In this document: piece after piece, positions 21,310 to 33,051 of the stretch | Numbering within the stretch: position 1 is the stretch's first letter | How the letters are laid out: each line of letters starts with the position of its first letter | Source: Harmothoe impar | Lineage: Eukaryota; Annelida; Polychaeta; Phyllodocida; Polynoidae | Direction: 5' to 3' | DNA: 64,000 nucleotides | Assembly (NCBI GenBank): GCA_947462335.1 | Contig: OX381719.1 | Span: forward strand, 67,197,534 to 67,261,533 | Program-made: the position numbers and the translations under genes | The notes under the pieces: generated by a model | Seen by the model: only the letters and a program-made list of their open reading frames with translations | Databases searched by the model: none | Told to the model about the DNA's origin: nothing

Positions 21310-23213
21310 GTGTGCGTAACTTGCCGAGTCTCTCGCCGGTCAAGGCCGACCCTGCTGTTGCTGCTGTTGATGATGCTGGTGTGGCTGTTGATGCTGTTGC
21401 TGCTGCTGGGGCTGATACTGACCACCTTGATTGTCATAGCCCCCGCGGCAGTCTCTACTCTTGTGCTGACCGCTGCACTCTACACAAGCGTGCTTCTTGT
21501 AGCAAGTGTTCTAGCATGTGTTCTGCACTAAGATGGGCTTCTACTGACCTAACATCACCTGCTACAAAGTCAACCAGATCACCCTTTATCACTCTTGAAA
21601 CTACCTCATGGTCATACCTAGCCAGCTGGTCGGGACCGAAAGCTCCACCCTGGCCCTTAAGTGTTATAAACCTCATGTGGGATCTATAGCCTGCAAGTGT
21701 GATTCTGGGCAAATTGGACTTGATAACAAAATCCAGAACACCATTCATACCATTCATCAATTCCTGAAAACTCATTTCATGGTATAACTTGTCAACATCA
21801 ATATAGCAGTCTGGCCTCAACTTGTTAGTTGACCTCTTCCTCTTACTAGTATCAGACATCAACTTCAGATTCTTGAGCCAATCTGTATCAGGCATACCTT
21901 GAGCATTGGTCTGGGTGCTGAATAGACCATTGACATCCCCCTCTAGTAGGCCTAGTGCAGCTGTAGTCAGTCCAGCACTAGCCAAACCAGACTGGAGAGT
22001 GTGCTGAGCTGGATGTTGAACTTGGCCAGTTCCCAACTGCTGCTGGGGCTTGAACATGGAGCCATCCTTGTAGTATAGCTGTGGCTGTTGAGGCTGTTGT
22101 GGCTGTTGAGGCTGTTGGGGCTGTTGATGTTGACACCATCTCAGGTAGGCCTCATAAGAGGTGTCAGTGACAGTGTGATAGGGGGGATGAGTGTCACCCA
22201 AACCAGGTGCCAGTCCCTCTACCTGGCCCATCCTGAATGAGTGCTCCACTGCAACCCCACCCATAGCATTCACAGTACTGCCAGCGGTAGTCCGATCAGC
22301 TGATCGTACCCCGGTATACCCACTGAGATTGAAATTGTCAAAACAACTGCCCTCAACAAGTCCACTTCCCTGAGGTTGCGCGCCTCTACCCGGGGGTTGC
22401 GCGCCTCCTCCCGGCTGTTGCTCGCCTCTCCCCGGGTGCCCGAGAGGCCTGGCTGGTCTGGATGTTTGGTACAGCTCACCTTGTCGCTTTTTAAGGGTTA
22501 AAAACTGTTGAAAGTCCGCCAGCAAGGCGTCTTTGTCGCTGTCCGCGGCCTGTCCGCCATCTTGGCTGTTTACATCCGCGGCCGCGTTCGAGGCCGCACC
22601 GTGGTGAGCGATAGTGGCCGCTGCTCCCCGGCTGTCCGCGTGAGGGGCGCCGGGTACCAGCCCGCCGTCCGCGCTATTGTCGCTCACCATGGTCGACTTT
22701 TTTCTCTCGAACTCCTCCCGGACCTGTTTAATGTAGGCGGCGCCGTCCGCAACATGGCTGTGGATTGCCGCATTTGCCGCACGTGCCTCTTCCAACTGAA
22801 CCTGTAAGTCTCTTACTTTACGTTGTCGCAGCAGAACGGCTTCCCTTTGCTTTTCCACCCCCAGGGCATGGATCAGGTTATTCATTGTCGCAGTGTACAC
22901 ATCGTCGGATGCGACTTTCTCCCCCGCAGGATCGTCCTCACTCCCGGGGCTCTCCCGCCCGGGCGCCTGGCTGTGTTGGCGGGGGGTCCTGCCTCTCCTC
23001 CCCGGGGGCCTCATGGTCGTGCTCGTCATGGTCCGCTGAGCCGCCGTCGTCCATTGAGGACTTGTCTTGGCCGGCCCTGTTGATGGTCGGAGACATTGGC
23101 TGCTCCACCACCACAGTCTGTTTCCTGCCTTCATTAGGTGTGCCGCATGTGGGGCACACCTTATTATTGCCGTTGTAGGTCGCACCACACTCCTGGTTGG
23201 TGCAGACCACCAT
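21310..23213 (-). pseudogene. DIRS-like Gag with N-terminal zinc ribbon and CCHC knuckle (frameshifted)
   Basis: Translation from the ATG at 23213 begins with a zinc-ribbon pattern, C-x4-C-x11-C-x2-C, within the first 24 residues, then an acidic linker. This frame ends at 22938. Coding continues in another frame to 21455, with a coiled coil (EKQREAVLLRQRKVRDLQVQ), a Gln/Pro repeat near 22080-22125, and a globular segment (FQELMNGMNGVLDFV...ITLAGYRSHMRFI). A third frame near 21450-21530 supplies a CVECSGQHKSRDC knuckle and a Gln/His-rich tail. The domain order matches a retroelement Gag. At least two frameshifts break it in this copy; sequencing error or programmed shifts are alternatives. Confidence 0.65.
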
Positions 23214-23242
23214 TTTGACAGAAAAAATAATATTGACCCCTG

Positions 23243-23288
23243 CAGCCTGCCTGGCAAGGTTCTGATCAATGGCTGACCAGGCAGGCTA
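23243..23288. other. Inverted repeat just upstream of the DIRS-like gag
   Basis: AGCCTGCCTGG (23244-23254) and CCAGGCAGGCT (23277-23287) are perfect 11-bp inverted repeats 30 bp upstream of the gag ATG, and could form a stem-loop with a 22-nt loop. Tyrosine-recombinase retroelements use unusual terminal and internal complementary repeats instead of normal LTRs, but a role here is only a guess. Confidence 0.4.
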
Positions 23289-23364
23289 CCTGCACACTGG
23301 AGGCTGAAACAATGGCGCCCCCTGGTGTGTCACTAATACATTACACAATATGATTGAGTCACAA

Positions 23365-26300
23365 CAAAAACAAGATATCAGAGCAGAAATGAAAGAGTGA
23401 ATTGAGAGAAAAAATACAGTTTTGAAGAATTTCTGATATTATACAATGTAATTCTGCTTCATTTTCTAGGGTCTTTTTCTTACAGCTTTAGGTGAGAGGA
23501 AATGATGTTGCAAGGTGGATTGTGAGGAAAAAGAAAGTTCGAATGTAATGGATGTGACCTTGGAAAGAAGATATCAAATGGATGAATATCAGATGGAATT
23601 CAGAGTATACCAGGGTTATCCCAAATATTGGATCTGGATCTTCGGAATGCTTTACTTCCTCAGGCTGTTGATGAACTCTTGGTCTCTCCCGGAAAATGTT
23701 TAAACCCCTAAAATGAGAAAACTATCAAACTTGTTGAACAGAAAATGGCTGTTGTAGAAAGAAATAAAAATGGGAGGGGAAATACAAAGAATGACAGAAT
23801 TTGAGGTGTTTAGAAAATGTCATGGTCTACAGCTGTTTGATTTCCCAGGGGCCTCATTGTAACAGCTTTTGGTGACAATAAATGTCAAAAGCAAATACAA
23901 TGTGAAGGAGCAAGTGTCTTTGTAAAGGATGGGACATTTGAGCGAACTCATCAAAGCATTAGATGAGGGACCAATTTAGAGTTTAAAAAAGAGAGTATTT
24001 TCTAGAATTTGGGGATATATTTGATGTAAACCTTTAATTTTTTCAGAGGTCTCTCTCTCTAGAACACAGTTTGGATAGAAATATTGGTGGTAAAACATCA
24101 TTTCTCAAGAGACACGTGTGACTGTGATGGATGTGAGCTTAAAAACAAGATATCAAAGCAGAAATGAAGGAGGGAATTGAGAGAAAAAATACAGTTTTGA
24201 AGAATTTCCAATATCATACAATGTAATTCTGCTTCATTTTCTAGGGTCTTTTTCTTACAGCTTTAGGTGAGAGGAAAGGATGTTGCAAGGTGGATTGAGA
24301 AGGAAAAGAAAGTGTGAATGTTATGGATGTGACCTTGGAAAGAAGATATCAAATGGATGAATATCAGATGGAATTCAGAGTATACCGGGGTTATCCCAAA
24401 TATTGGATCTGGATCTTCGGAATGCTTTACTTCTTCAGCCTTTGATGAATTCTTGGTCTCTCCCGGAAAATGTTTAAACCTCTAAAATGAGAAAACTATC
24501 AAACTTGTAGAACAGAAAACTGCTGTTGTAGAAAGAAATAAAAATGGGAGGGGAAATACAAAGAATGACAGAATTTGAGGTGTTTAGAAAATGTCATGGT
24601 CTACAGCTGTTTGATTTCCCAGGGGCCTCATTGTAACAGCTTTTGGTGACAATAAATGTCAAAAGCAAATACAATGTGAAGGAGCAAGTGTCTTTGTAAA
24701 GGATGGGACATTTGAGCGAACTCATCAAAGCATTAGATGAGGGACCAATTTAGAGTTTAAAAAAGAGAGTATTTTCTAGAATTTGGGGATATATTTGATG
24801 TAAACCTTTAATTTTTTCAGAGGTCTCTCTCTCTAGAACACAGTTTGGATAGAAATATTGGTGGTAAAACATCATTTCTCAAGAGACACGTGTGACTGTG
24901 ATGGATGTGAGCTTAAAAACAAGATATCAGAGCAGAAATGAAGGAGGGAATTGAGAGAAAAAATACAGTTTTGAAGAATTTCCAATATCATACAATGTAA
25001 TTCTGCTTCATTTTCTAGGGTCTTTTTCTTACAGCTTTAGGTGAGAGGAAAGGATGTTGCAAGGTGGATTGAGAAGAAAAAGAAAGTGTGAATGTTATGG
25101 ATGTGACCTTGGAAAGAAGATATCAAATGGATGAATATCAGATGGAATTCAGAGTATACCGGGGTTATCCCAAATATTGGATCTGGATCTTCGGAATGCT
25201 TTACTTCTTCAGCCGTTGATGAATTCTTGGTCTCTCCCGGAAAATGTTTAAACCTCTAAAATGAGAAAACTATCAAACTTGTAGAACAGAAAACTGCTGT
25301 TGTAGAAAGAAATAAAAATGGGAGGGGAAATACAAAGAATGACAGAATTTGAGGTGTTTAGAAAATGTCATGGTCTACAGCTGTTTGATTTCCCAGGGGC
25401 CTCATTGTAACAGCTTTTGGTGACAATAAATGTCAAAAGCAAATACAATGTGAAGGAGCAAGTGTCTTTGTAAAGGATGGGACATTTGAGCGAACTCATC
25501 AAAGCATTAGATGAGGGACCAATTTAGAGTTTAAAAAAGAGAGTATTTTCTAGAATTTGGGGATATATTTGATGTAAACCTTTAATTTTTTAGAGGTCTC
25601 TCTCTCTAGAACACAGTTTGGATAGAAATATTGGTGGTAAAACATCATTTCTCAAGAGACACGTGTGACTGTGATGGATGTGAGCTTAAAAACAAGATAT
25701 CAGAGCAGAAATGAAGGAGGGAATTGAGAGAAAAAATACAGTTTTGAAGAATTTCCAATATCATACAATGTAATTCTGCTTCATTTTCTAGGGTCTTTTT
25801 CTTACAGCTTTAGGTGAGAGGAAAGGATGTTGCAAGGTGGATTGAGAAGAAAAAGAAAGTGTGAATGTTATGGATGTGACCTTGGAAAGAAGATATCAAA
25901 TGGATGAATATCAGATGGAATTCAGAGTATACCGGGGTTATCCCAAATATTGGATCTGGATCTTCGGAATGCTTTACTTCTTCAGCCGTTGATGAATTCT
26001 TGGTCTCTCCCGGAAAATGTTTAAACCTCTAAAATGAGAAAACTATCAAACTTGTAGAACAGAAAACTGCTGTTGTAGAAAGAAATAAAAATGGGAGGGG
26101 AAATACAAAGAATGACAGAATTTGAGGTGTTTAGAAAATGTCATGGTCTACAGCTGTTTGATTTCCCAGGGGCCTCATTGTAACAGCTTTTGGTGACAAT
26201 AAATGTCAAAAGCAAATACAATGTGAAGGAGCAAGTGTCTTTGTAAAGGATGGGACATTTGAGCAAACTTGTCAAAGCTTTAAATGAGTGACCAATTTAG

Positions 26301-29300
26301 AGTTTAAAAAAGAAAGTATTTTCTAGAATTTGGGGATATATTTGATGTAAACCTTTAATTTTATCAGAGGTCTCTCTCTCTAGAACACAGTTTGGATAGA
26401 AATATTTGTGGTCAAACATCATTTCTCAAGAGACAACTGTGACTTTGATGGATGTGCGCTTTGGGAATTTTGGGATATATTTGATGTAAACCTTTAAATT
26501 TATCAGAGGTCTCTCTCTCTAGAACACAGTTTAGATAGAAATATTGGTGGTAAAACATCATTTCTCAAGAGACAAGTGTGACATTGATGGATGTGAGCTT
26601 AAAAACAAGATATCAGAGCAGAAATGAAGGAGGGAATTGAGAGAAAAATTTCAGTTTTGAAGAATTTCCGATATCATACAATGTAATTCTGCTTCATTTT
26701 CTAGGGTCTTTTTCTTACAGCTTTAGGTGAGAGGAAAGGATGTTGCAAGGTGGATTGTGAGGAAAAAGAAAGTGTGAATGTAAGGGATGTGACCTTGGAA
26801 AGAAGATATCAAATGGATGAATATCAGATGGAATTCAGAGTATACCAGGGTTATCCCGAATTTTGGATCTGGATCTTCGGAATGCTTTACTTCCTCAGGC
26901 TGTTGATGAATTCTTGGTCTCTCCCGGAAAATGATTAAACCCCTAAAATGAGAAAACTATCAACCTTGTAGAACAGAAAATGGCTGTTGTAGAAAGAAAG
27001 AAAAATGGGAGGGGAAATACAAAGAATGACAGAATTTGAGGTGTTTAGAAAATGTCATGGTCTACAGCTGTTTGATTTCCCAGGGGCCTCATTGTAACAG
27101 CTTTTGGTGACAATAAATGTCAAAAGCAAATACAATGTGAAGGAGCAAGTGTCTTTGTAAAGGATGGGAAATTTGAGCGATCTCATCAAAGCTTTAAATG
27201 AGTGACCAATTTAGAGTTTAAAAAAGAGAGTATTTTCTAGAATTTGGGGAAATATTTGATGTAAACCTTTAATTTCATCAGAGGTCTCTCTCTCTTGAAC
27301 ACAGTTTGGATAGAAATATTGGTGGTAAAACATCATTTCTCAAGAGACAAGTGTGACTGTGATGGATGTGAGCTGAAAAAAAAGATATCAGAGCAGAAAT
27401 GAAAGAGTGAATTGAGAGAAAAAATGCAGTTTTGAAGAATTACTGATATTATACAATGTAATTCTGCTTCATTTCTTAGGGTCTTTTTCTTACAGCTTTA
27501 GGTGAGAGGAAAGGATGTTGCAAGGTGGATTGTGAGGAAAAAGAAAGTTCGAATGTAATGGATTTGACCTTGGAAAGAAGATATCAAATGGATGAATATC
27601 AGATGGAATTCAGAGTATACCAGGGTTATCCCGAATTTTGGATCTGGATCTTCGGAATGCTTTACTTCCTCAGGCTGTTGATGAATTCTTGGTCTCTCCC
27701 GGAAAATGATTAAACCCCTAAAATGAGAAAACTATCAACCTTGTAGAACAGAAAATGGCTGTTGTAGAAAGAAAGAAAAATGGGAGGGGAAATACAAAGA
27801 ATGACAGAATTTGAGGTGTTTAGAAAATGTCATGGTCTACAGCTGTTTGATTTCCCAGGGGCCTCATTGTAACAGCTTTTGGTGACAATAAATGTCAAAA
27901 GCAAATACAATGTGAAGGAGCAAGTGTCTTTGTAAAGGATGGGAAATTTGAGCGATCTCATCAAAGCTTTAAATGAGTGACCAATTTAGAGTTTAAAAAA
28001 GAGAGTATTTTCTAGAATTTGGGGAAATATTTGATGTAAACCTTTAATTTCATCAGAGGTCTCTCTCTCTAGAACACAGTTTGGATAGAAATATTGGTGG
28101 TAAAACATCATTTCTCAAGAGACAAGTGTGACTGTGATGGATGTGAGCTGAAAAAAAAGATATCAGAGCAGAAATGAAAGAGTGAATTGAGAGAAAAAAT
28201 GCAGTTTTGAAGAATTACTGATATTATACAATGTAATTCTGCTTCATTTCTTAGGGTCTTTTTCTTACAGCTTTAGGTGAGAGGAAAGGATGTTGTAAGG
28301 TGGATTGTGAGGAAAAAGAAAGTTCGAATGTAATGGATTTGACCTTGGAAAGAAGATATCAAATGGATGAATATCAGATGGAATTCAGAGTATACCAGGG
28401 TTATCCCAAATATTGGATCTGGATCTTCGGAATGCTTTACTTCCTCAGGCTGTTGATGAATTCTTGGTCTCTCCCGGAAAATGTTTAAACCCCTAAAATG
28501 AGAAAACTATCAAACTTGTAGAACAGAAAACTGCTGTTGTAGAAAGAAATAAAAAGAGGAGGGGAAATACAAAGAATGACAGAATTTGAGGTGTTTAGAA
28601 AATGTCATGGTCTACAGCTGTTTGATTTCCCAGGTGCCTCATTGTAACAGCTTTTTGTGACAAAAAATGTCAAAAGCAAATACAATCTGAAGGAGCAAGT
28701 GTCCTTGTAAAGGATGGGACATTTGAGCGAACTCATCAAAGCATTAAATGAGGGACCAATTTAGAGTTTAAAAAAGAGAGTATTTTCTAGAATTTGGGGA
28801 TATATTCGATGTAAACCTTTAATTTTATCAGAGGTCTCTCTCTCTAGAACACAGTTTAGATAGAAATATTGGTGGTAAAACATCATTTCTCAAGAGACAA
28901 GTGTGACTGTGATGGATGTGAGCTGAAAAACAAAATATCAGAGCAGAAAAGAATGAGGGAATTGAGAGAAAAAATTACAGTTTTGAAGAAATTCCGATAT
29001 CATACAATGTAATTCTGCTTCATTTTCTAGGGTCTTTTTCTTACAGCTTTAGGTGAGAGGAAAGGATGTTGCAAGGTGGATTGAGAAGAAAAAGAAAGTG
29101 TGAATGTTATGGATGTGACCTTGGAAAGAAGATATTAAATGGATGAATATCAGATGGAATTCAGAGTATACCAGGGTTATCCCAAATATTGGATCTGGAT
29201 CTTCGGAATGCTTTACTTCTTCAGCCGTTGATGAATTCTTGGTCTCTCCGGGAAAATGTTTAAACCCCTAAAATGAGAAAACTATCAAACTTGTAGAACA

Positions 29301-31217
29301 GAAAACTGCTGTTGTAGAAAGAAATAAAAATGGGAGGGGAAATACAAAGAATGACAGAATTTGAGGTGTTTAGAAAATGTCATGGTCTACAGCTGTTTGA
29401 TTTCCCAGGGGCCTCATTGTAACAGCTTTTGGTGACAATAAATGTCAAAAGCAAATACAATGTGAAGGAGCAAGTGTCTTTGTAAAGGATGGGACATTTG
29501 AGCGAACTCATCAAAGCATTAGATGAGGGACCAATTTAGAGTTTAAAAAAGAGAGTGTTTTCTAGAATTTGGGGATATATTTGATGTAAACCTTTAATTT
29601 TTTCAGAGGTCTCTCTCTCTAGAACACAGTTTGGATAGAAATATTGGTGGTAAAACATCATTTCTCAAGAGACACGTGTGACTGTGATGGATGTGAGCTT
29701 AAAAACAAGATATCAGAGCAGAAATGAAGGAGGGAATTGAGAGAAAAAATACAGTTTTGAAGAATTTCCAATATCATACAATGTAATTCTGCTTCATTTT
29801 CTAGGGTCTTTTTCTTACAGCTTTAGGTGAGAGGAAAGGATGTTGCAAGGTGGATTGAGAAGAAAAAGAAAGTGTGAATGTTATGGATGTGACCTTGGAA
29901 AGAAGATATCAAATGGATGAATATCAGATGGAATTCAGAGTATACCGGGGTTATCCCAAATATTGGATCTGGATCTTCGGAATGCTTTACTTCTTCAGCC
30001 GTTGATGAATTCTTGGTCTCTCCCGGAAAATGTTTAAACCTCTAAAATGAGAAAACTATCAAACTTGTAGAACAGAAAACTGCTGTTGTAGAAAGAAATA
30101 AAAATGGGAGGGGAAATACAAAGAATGACAGAATTTGAGGTGTTTAGAAAATGTCATGGTCTACAGCTGTTTGATTTCCCAGGGGCCTCATTGTAACAGC
30201 TTTTGGTGACAATAAATGTCAAAAGCAAATACAATGTGAAGGAGCAAGTGTCTTTGTGAAGGATGGGACATTTGAACAAACTTGTCAAAGCTTTAAATGA
30301 GTGACCAATTTAGAGTTTAAAAAAGAAAGTATTTTCTAGAATTTGGGGATATATTTGATGTAAACCTTTAATTTTATCAGAGGTCTCTCCCTCTAGAACA
30401 CAGTTTGGATAGAAATATTTGTGGTCAAACATCATTTCTCAAGAGACAACTGTGACTTTGATGGATGTGCGCTTTGGGAATTTTGGGATATATTTGATGT
30501 AAACCTTTAAATTTATCAGAGGTCTCTCTCTCTAGAACACAGTTTAGATAGAAATATTGGTGGTAAAACATCATTTCTCAAGAGACTAGTGTGACATTGA
30601 TGGATGTGAGCTTAAAAACAAGATATCAGAGCAGAAATGAAGGAGGGAATTGAGAGAAAAATTTCAGTTTTGAAGAATTTCAGATATCATACAATGTAAT
30701 TCTGCTTCATTTTCTAGGGTCTTTTTCTTACAGCTTTAGGTGAGAGGAAAGGATGTTGCGAGGTGGATTGTCAGGAAAAGGAAAGTGTGAATGTAATGGA
30801 TGTGACCTTGGAAAGAAGATATCAAATGGATGAATATCAGATGGAATTCAGAGTATACCAAGCTTATCCCAAATATTGGATCTGGATCTTCGGAATGCTT
30901 TACTTCTTCAGGCCGTTGATGAATTCTTGGTCTCTCCCGGAAAATGTTTAAACCCCTAAAATGAGAAAACTATCAAACTTGAAGAACAGAAAACTGCTGT
31001 TGTAGAAAGAAAGAAAAATGGGAGGGGAAATACAAAGAATGACAGAATTTGAGGTGTTTAGAAAATGTCATGGTCTACAGCTGTTTGATTTCCCAGGGGC
31101 CTCATTATAACAATAAATGTCAAAAGCAAATACAATGTGAAGGAGCAAGTGTCTTTGTAAACGATGGGACATTTGAGAGAACTTGTCAAAGCATTAAATG
31201 AGGGACCAATTTAGAGT
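23365..31217 (+). repeat. Ten-unit tandem array of a ~775-bp satellite
   Basis: The marker GATGGAATTCAGAGTATAC begins at 23592, 24367, 25141, 25914, 26827, 27602, 28377, 29153, 29927 and 30840. The spacings are 775, 774, 773, 913, 775, 775, 776, 774 and 913 bp. The two long units carry an extra ~138 bp made by an internal duplication (around 26330-26590 and 30350-30600). Two unit subtypes occur: GATTGAGAAG (units 2, 3, 4, 8, 9) and GATTGTGAGG or GATTGTCAGG (1, 5, 6, 7, 10). A 62-codon frame is open in only five units. Units are very similar to each other, so the array was homogenised recently. No gene is supported inside it. Confidence 0.95.
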
Positions 31218-31229
31218 TGAAAAGAGAAA

Positions 31230-31898
31230 CAAATAAATTTCATGGACAATGATGGAGTTTTTAATTCCACGCTTCACTTTTCAAAAAGAAACTTCACATG
31301 GATGCTTTCTTCACTGTGACACTTTGAAACAGATGAGTCTTACTTAGAGCCCACTATATTTAAAATAAACATTTACAGACAGTTCTTATCGCACTGCTAA
31401 ATTAGCATACAGTGAGCCAAGTCCAAGACAATTCTAGACTAATAAACAAGCCTCATTTAAGACTTCATTAGGCCAAAAATAAATAAAAGGTGTGTTTCAG
31501 GTTACATAGTCTGAAATCTTGAAAGGTAGAAAAATTGACTTGTAAACTTCAGCACCAACCCAGGTATCTAGGGTATATTGGACCAATGTTGGCAATGCTC
31601 GACTCCATCACAATTGTTATACCAACCATGGCCCTATGTAGGTAATACATACATTGGTTCAACATACAAATTACAATGATGGCCCACCCTTGGCAATTCT
31701 GATAATGGGCCATCGCTGGGTTGACTGCTGGCCCAGAGCTGGTCCATGCTTGATATTGCTATGGTGGCCAAGTATTGGCCCAGTGTTGGGACATTTCAGG
31801 GCCATCATATTATTTCTGATGTTATGATCTACACCATGGGGATTGAATGTTGCCTGAGGAATCTCTTACTGGTTGGCTCCTACTTTGCCATCATATTG
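31230..31898 (-). repeat. Interspersed repeat B, copy 2, left part (inverted)
   Basis: Read on the minus strand this matches 10050-10760 (copy 1), from the CCATGTGAAGTTTC region through GCCATCATTG and GGGCCAACACTGGG-type words to TTTGCCATCATATT. At 31898 the match breaks and resumes at 42883, so an 11-kb insertion splits the repeat. It directly abuts the end of the 775-bp array on the left. Confidence 0.75.
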
Positions 31899-31933
31899 TG
31901 TTATAAACGTGATCCCCAGTGTGCTCGGCTATA

Positions 31934-31939
31934 CCCGTG
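31934..31939. other. 6-bp target-site duplication, left copy
   Basis: CCCGTG stands immediately before the AGTAGTATAG terminus and is repeated as CCCGTG at 41466-41471 immediately after the CTATACTACT terminus. Six-base duplications are the signature of integration by Polinton/Maverick RVE integrases. Confidence 0.9.
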
Positions 31940-32360
31940 AGTAGTATAGTATGTATCGGAACGGGACTATAGTTAAGTACTGTTTATTACTCAATCGACC
32001 TGCAGCCAATCAGAGGCCTCCATTTGGTCACGTGACCGGAAGTGACCTACTTAGGGGATTAGTGGTGACGTCACGTGACCTAATTAGCCAATCAGAGGCC
32101 GCCATTTGGTCACGTGACCGGAAGTAAGGTCATATGACCTACTTATGGACCGGAAGTGACGTCATATGACCTACTTAGGGGACCGGAAGTGAGGTCATAT
32201 GACCTACTTTAGGATCACGTGACCGGAAGTGACCTGATGAGTCACGTGACCGGAAGTGACGTCACATGACCTAATGGCCAACCGGAAGTGAGTGACCTGA
32301 TTGAGGATCACGTGACCGGAAGTGACCTGATTGATCACGTGACCGGAAGAAGAAGAAGAA
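31940..32360 (+). repeat. Left terminal inverted repeat with promoter-motif array
   Basis: This is the counterpart of 41045-41465. The first ~125 bp are almost identical in the two ends. Further in, a core CACGTGACCGGAAGTGACGTCA (given here as consensus pieces CACGTGACC, GGAAGTGAC and GTCA) repeats about nine times (near 32029, 32108, 32148, 32181, 32217, 32243, 32281, 32309, 32338). CCAAT boxes (AGCCAATCAGAG) lie at about 32006 and 32086. Weaker similarity continues to about 33050. Confidence 0.85.
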
Positions 32361-33051
32361 GTGACGTCACGCGACTTAATGAAGAGATGAGCGTCTTTAA
32401 GGGGTCACGCGCTTTAAAATGTGATATCTTTTTCTTTTTTTTTGGAGGAGGAGGAGGAGGAGGAGGAGGAGGAGGAGGAGGAGGAGAAGGAGGCGAGTCT
32501 CTTATTTTTTTCGGTAAACTAATAAAAAACACTACGATATAAGTTTTTTGTTTTTTTTCATTTTTTATTGTTTTACGAGCGACTGGAAGTGACTTATTGA
32601 ACTAGGTAGAAGCGTTCTTTAGAGTGTATAAAGGGGGGGGAGGGGAGGGGAGGGGAGGGAAGGGGAGGGGGGCCCCTTTAAGATGCATGGGGAGGGGGGC
32701 GCTTTTAGGATGCATGGGGCGAGTGGTGGGGGGGGGAGGGGGGGGAGGGGGGAGGGGGGCACTCTAGGGGGGTGGGGGGGCACTCTAAGGGGCGTTTGTC
32801 TCTTTTAAGAAAAAAAGAAAAGAAAAAGATTTCAATCGAGAGACACGCTTCTTCCTCTCGAGAGGAAGAAGCGTGTCTCTTCGTTTTTTTTTGTTTATCA
32901 CGTGCTTCGATGAGGCGATCAGCTGCGACTGGAGGAAGTGACACTTTAAGAGGGCGCGCGTCTTAATTGTTATGATATATATATATATTTTTTATTTTTT
33001 ATTTTTTTTACTTACTAATAAAGAAGACGTATGAAAATAAAACACAACAAT
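32361..33051. other. Simple-sequence and palindromic region inside the left end
   Basis: Contains (GGA)n at 32443-32487, long G-runs with CACTCTA and GATGCATGGGG words at 32630-32785, a 42-bp perfect palindrome at 32839-32880, and an AT tract (32970-33010). The AGAAGACGTATGAAAATAAAA segment at about 33023-33044 matches the inner edge of the right terminal repeat (40930-40955), so an imperfect outer repeat spans about 1.1 kb here against about 0.55 kb on the right. No coding function is supported; the poly-Gly frame at 32288-32542 is a repeat artefact. A/T-rich AATAAA-like words near 33000 on the minus strand may end the death-domain transcript. Confidence 0.6.
32839..32880. repeat. 42-bp perfect palindrome
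   Basis: AGAGACACGCTTCTTCCTCTC (32839-32859) is followed with no spacer by its exact reverse complement (32860-32880), centred on CTCGAG. It is flanked by A-rich sequence on the left and T-rich on the right, which lengthens the potential hairpin imperfectly. Spacer-free palindromes of this length are unstable in genomes and unusual; within a terminal region a role in replication or resolution is conceivable. Confidence 0.9.

Noticed and set aside
22508..23178. Plus-strand Arg/Gly/Pro-rich ORFs
   Set aside because: Antisense shadows of the GC-rich DIRS-like gag on the minus strand.
32288..32542. Small Gly-rich/Pro-rich ORFs on both strands
   Set aside because: They are translations of a (GGA)n microsatellite inside the terminal region.
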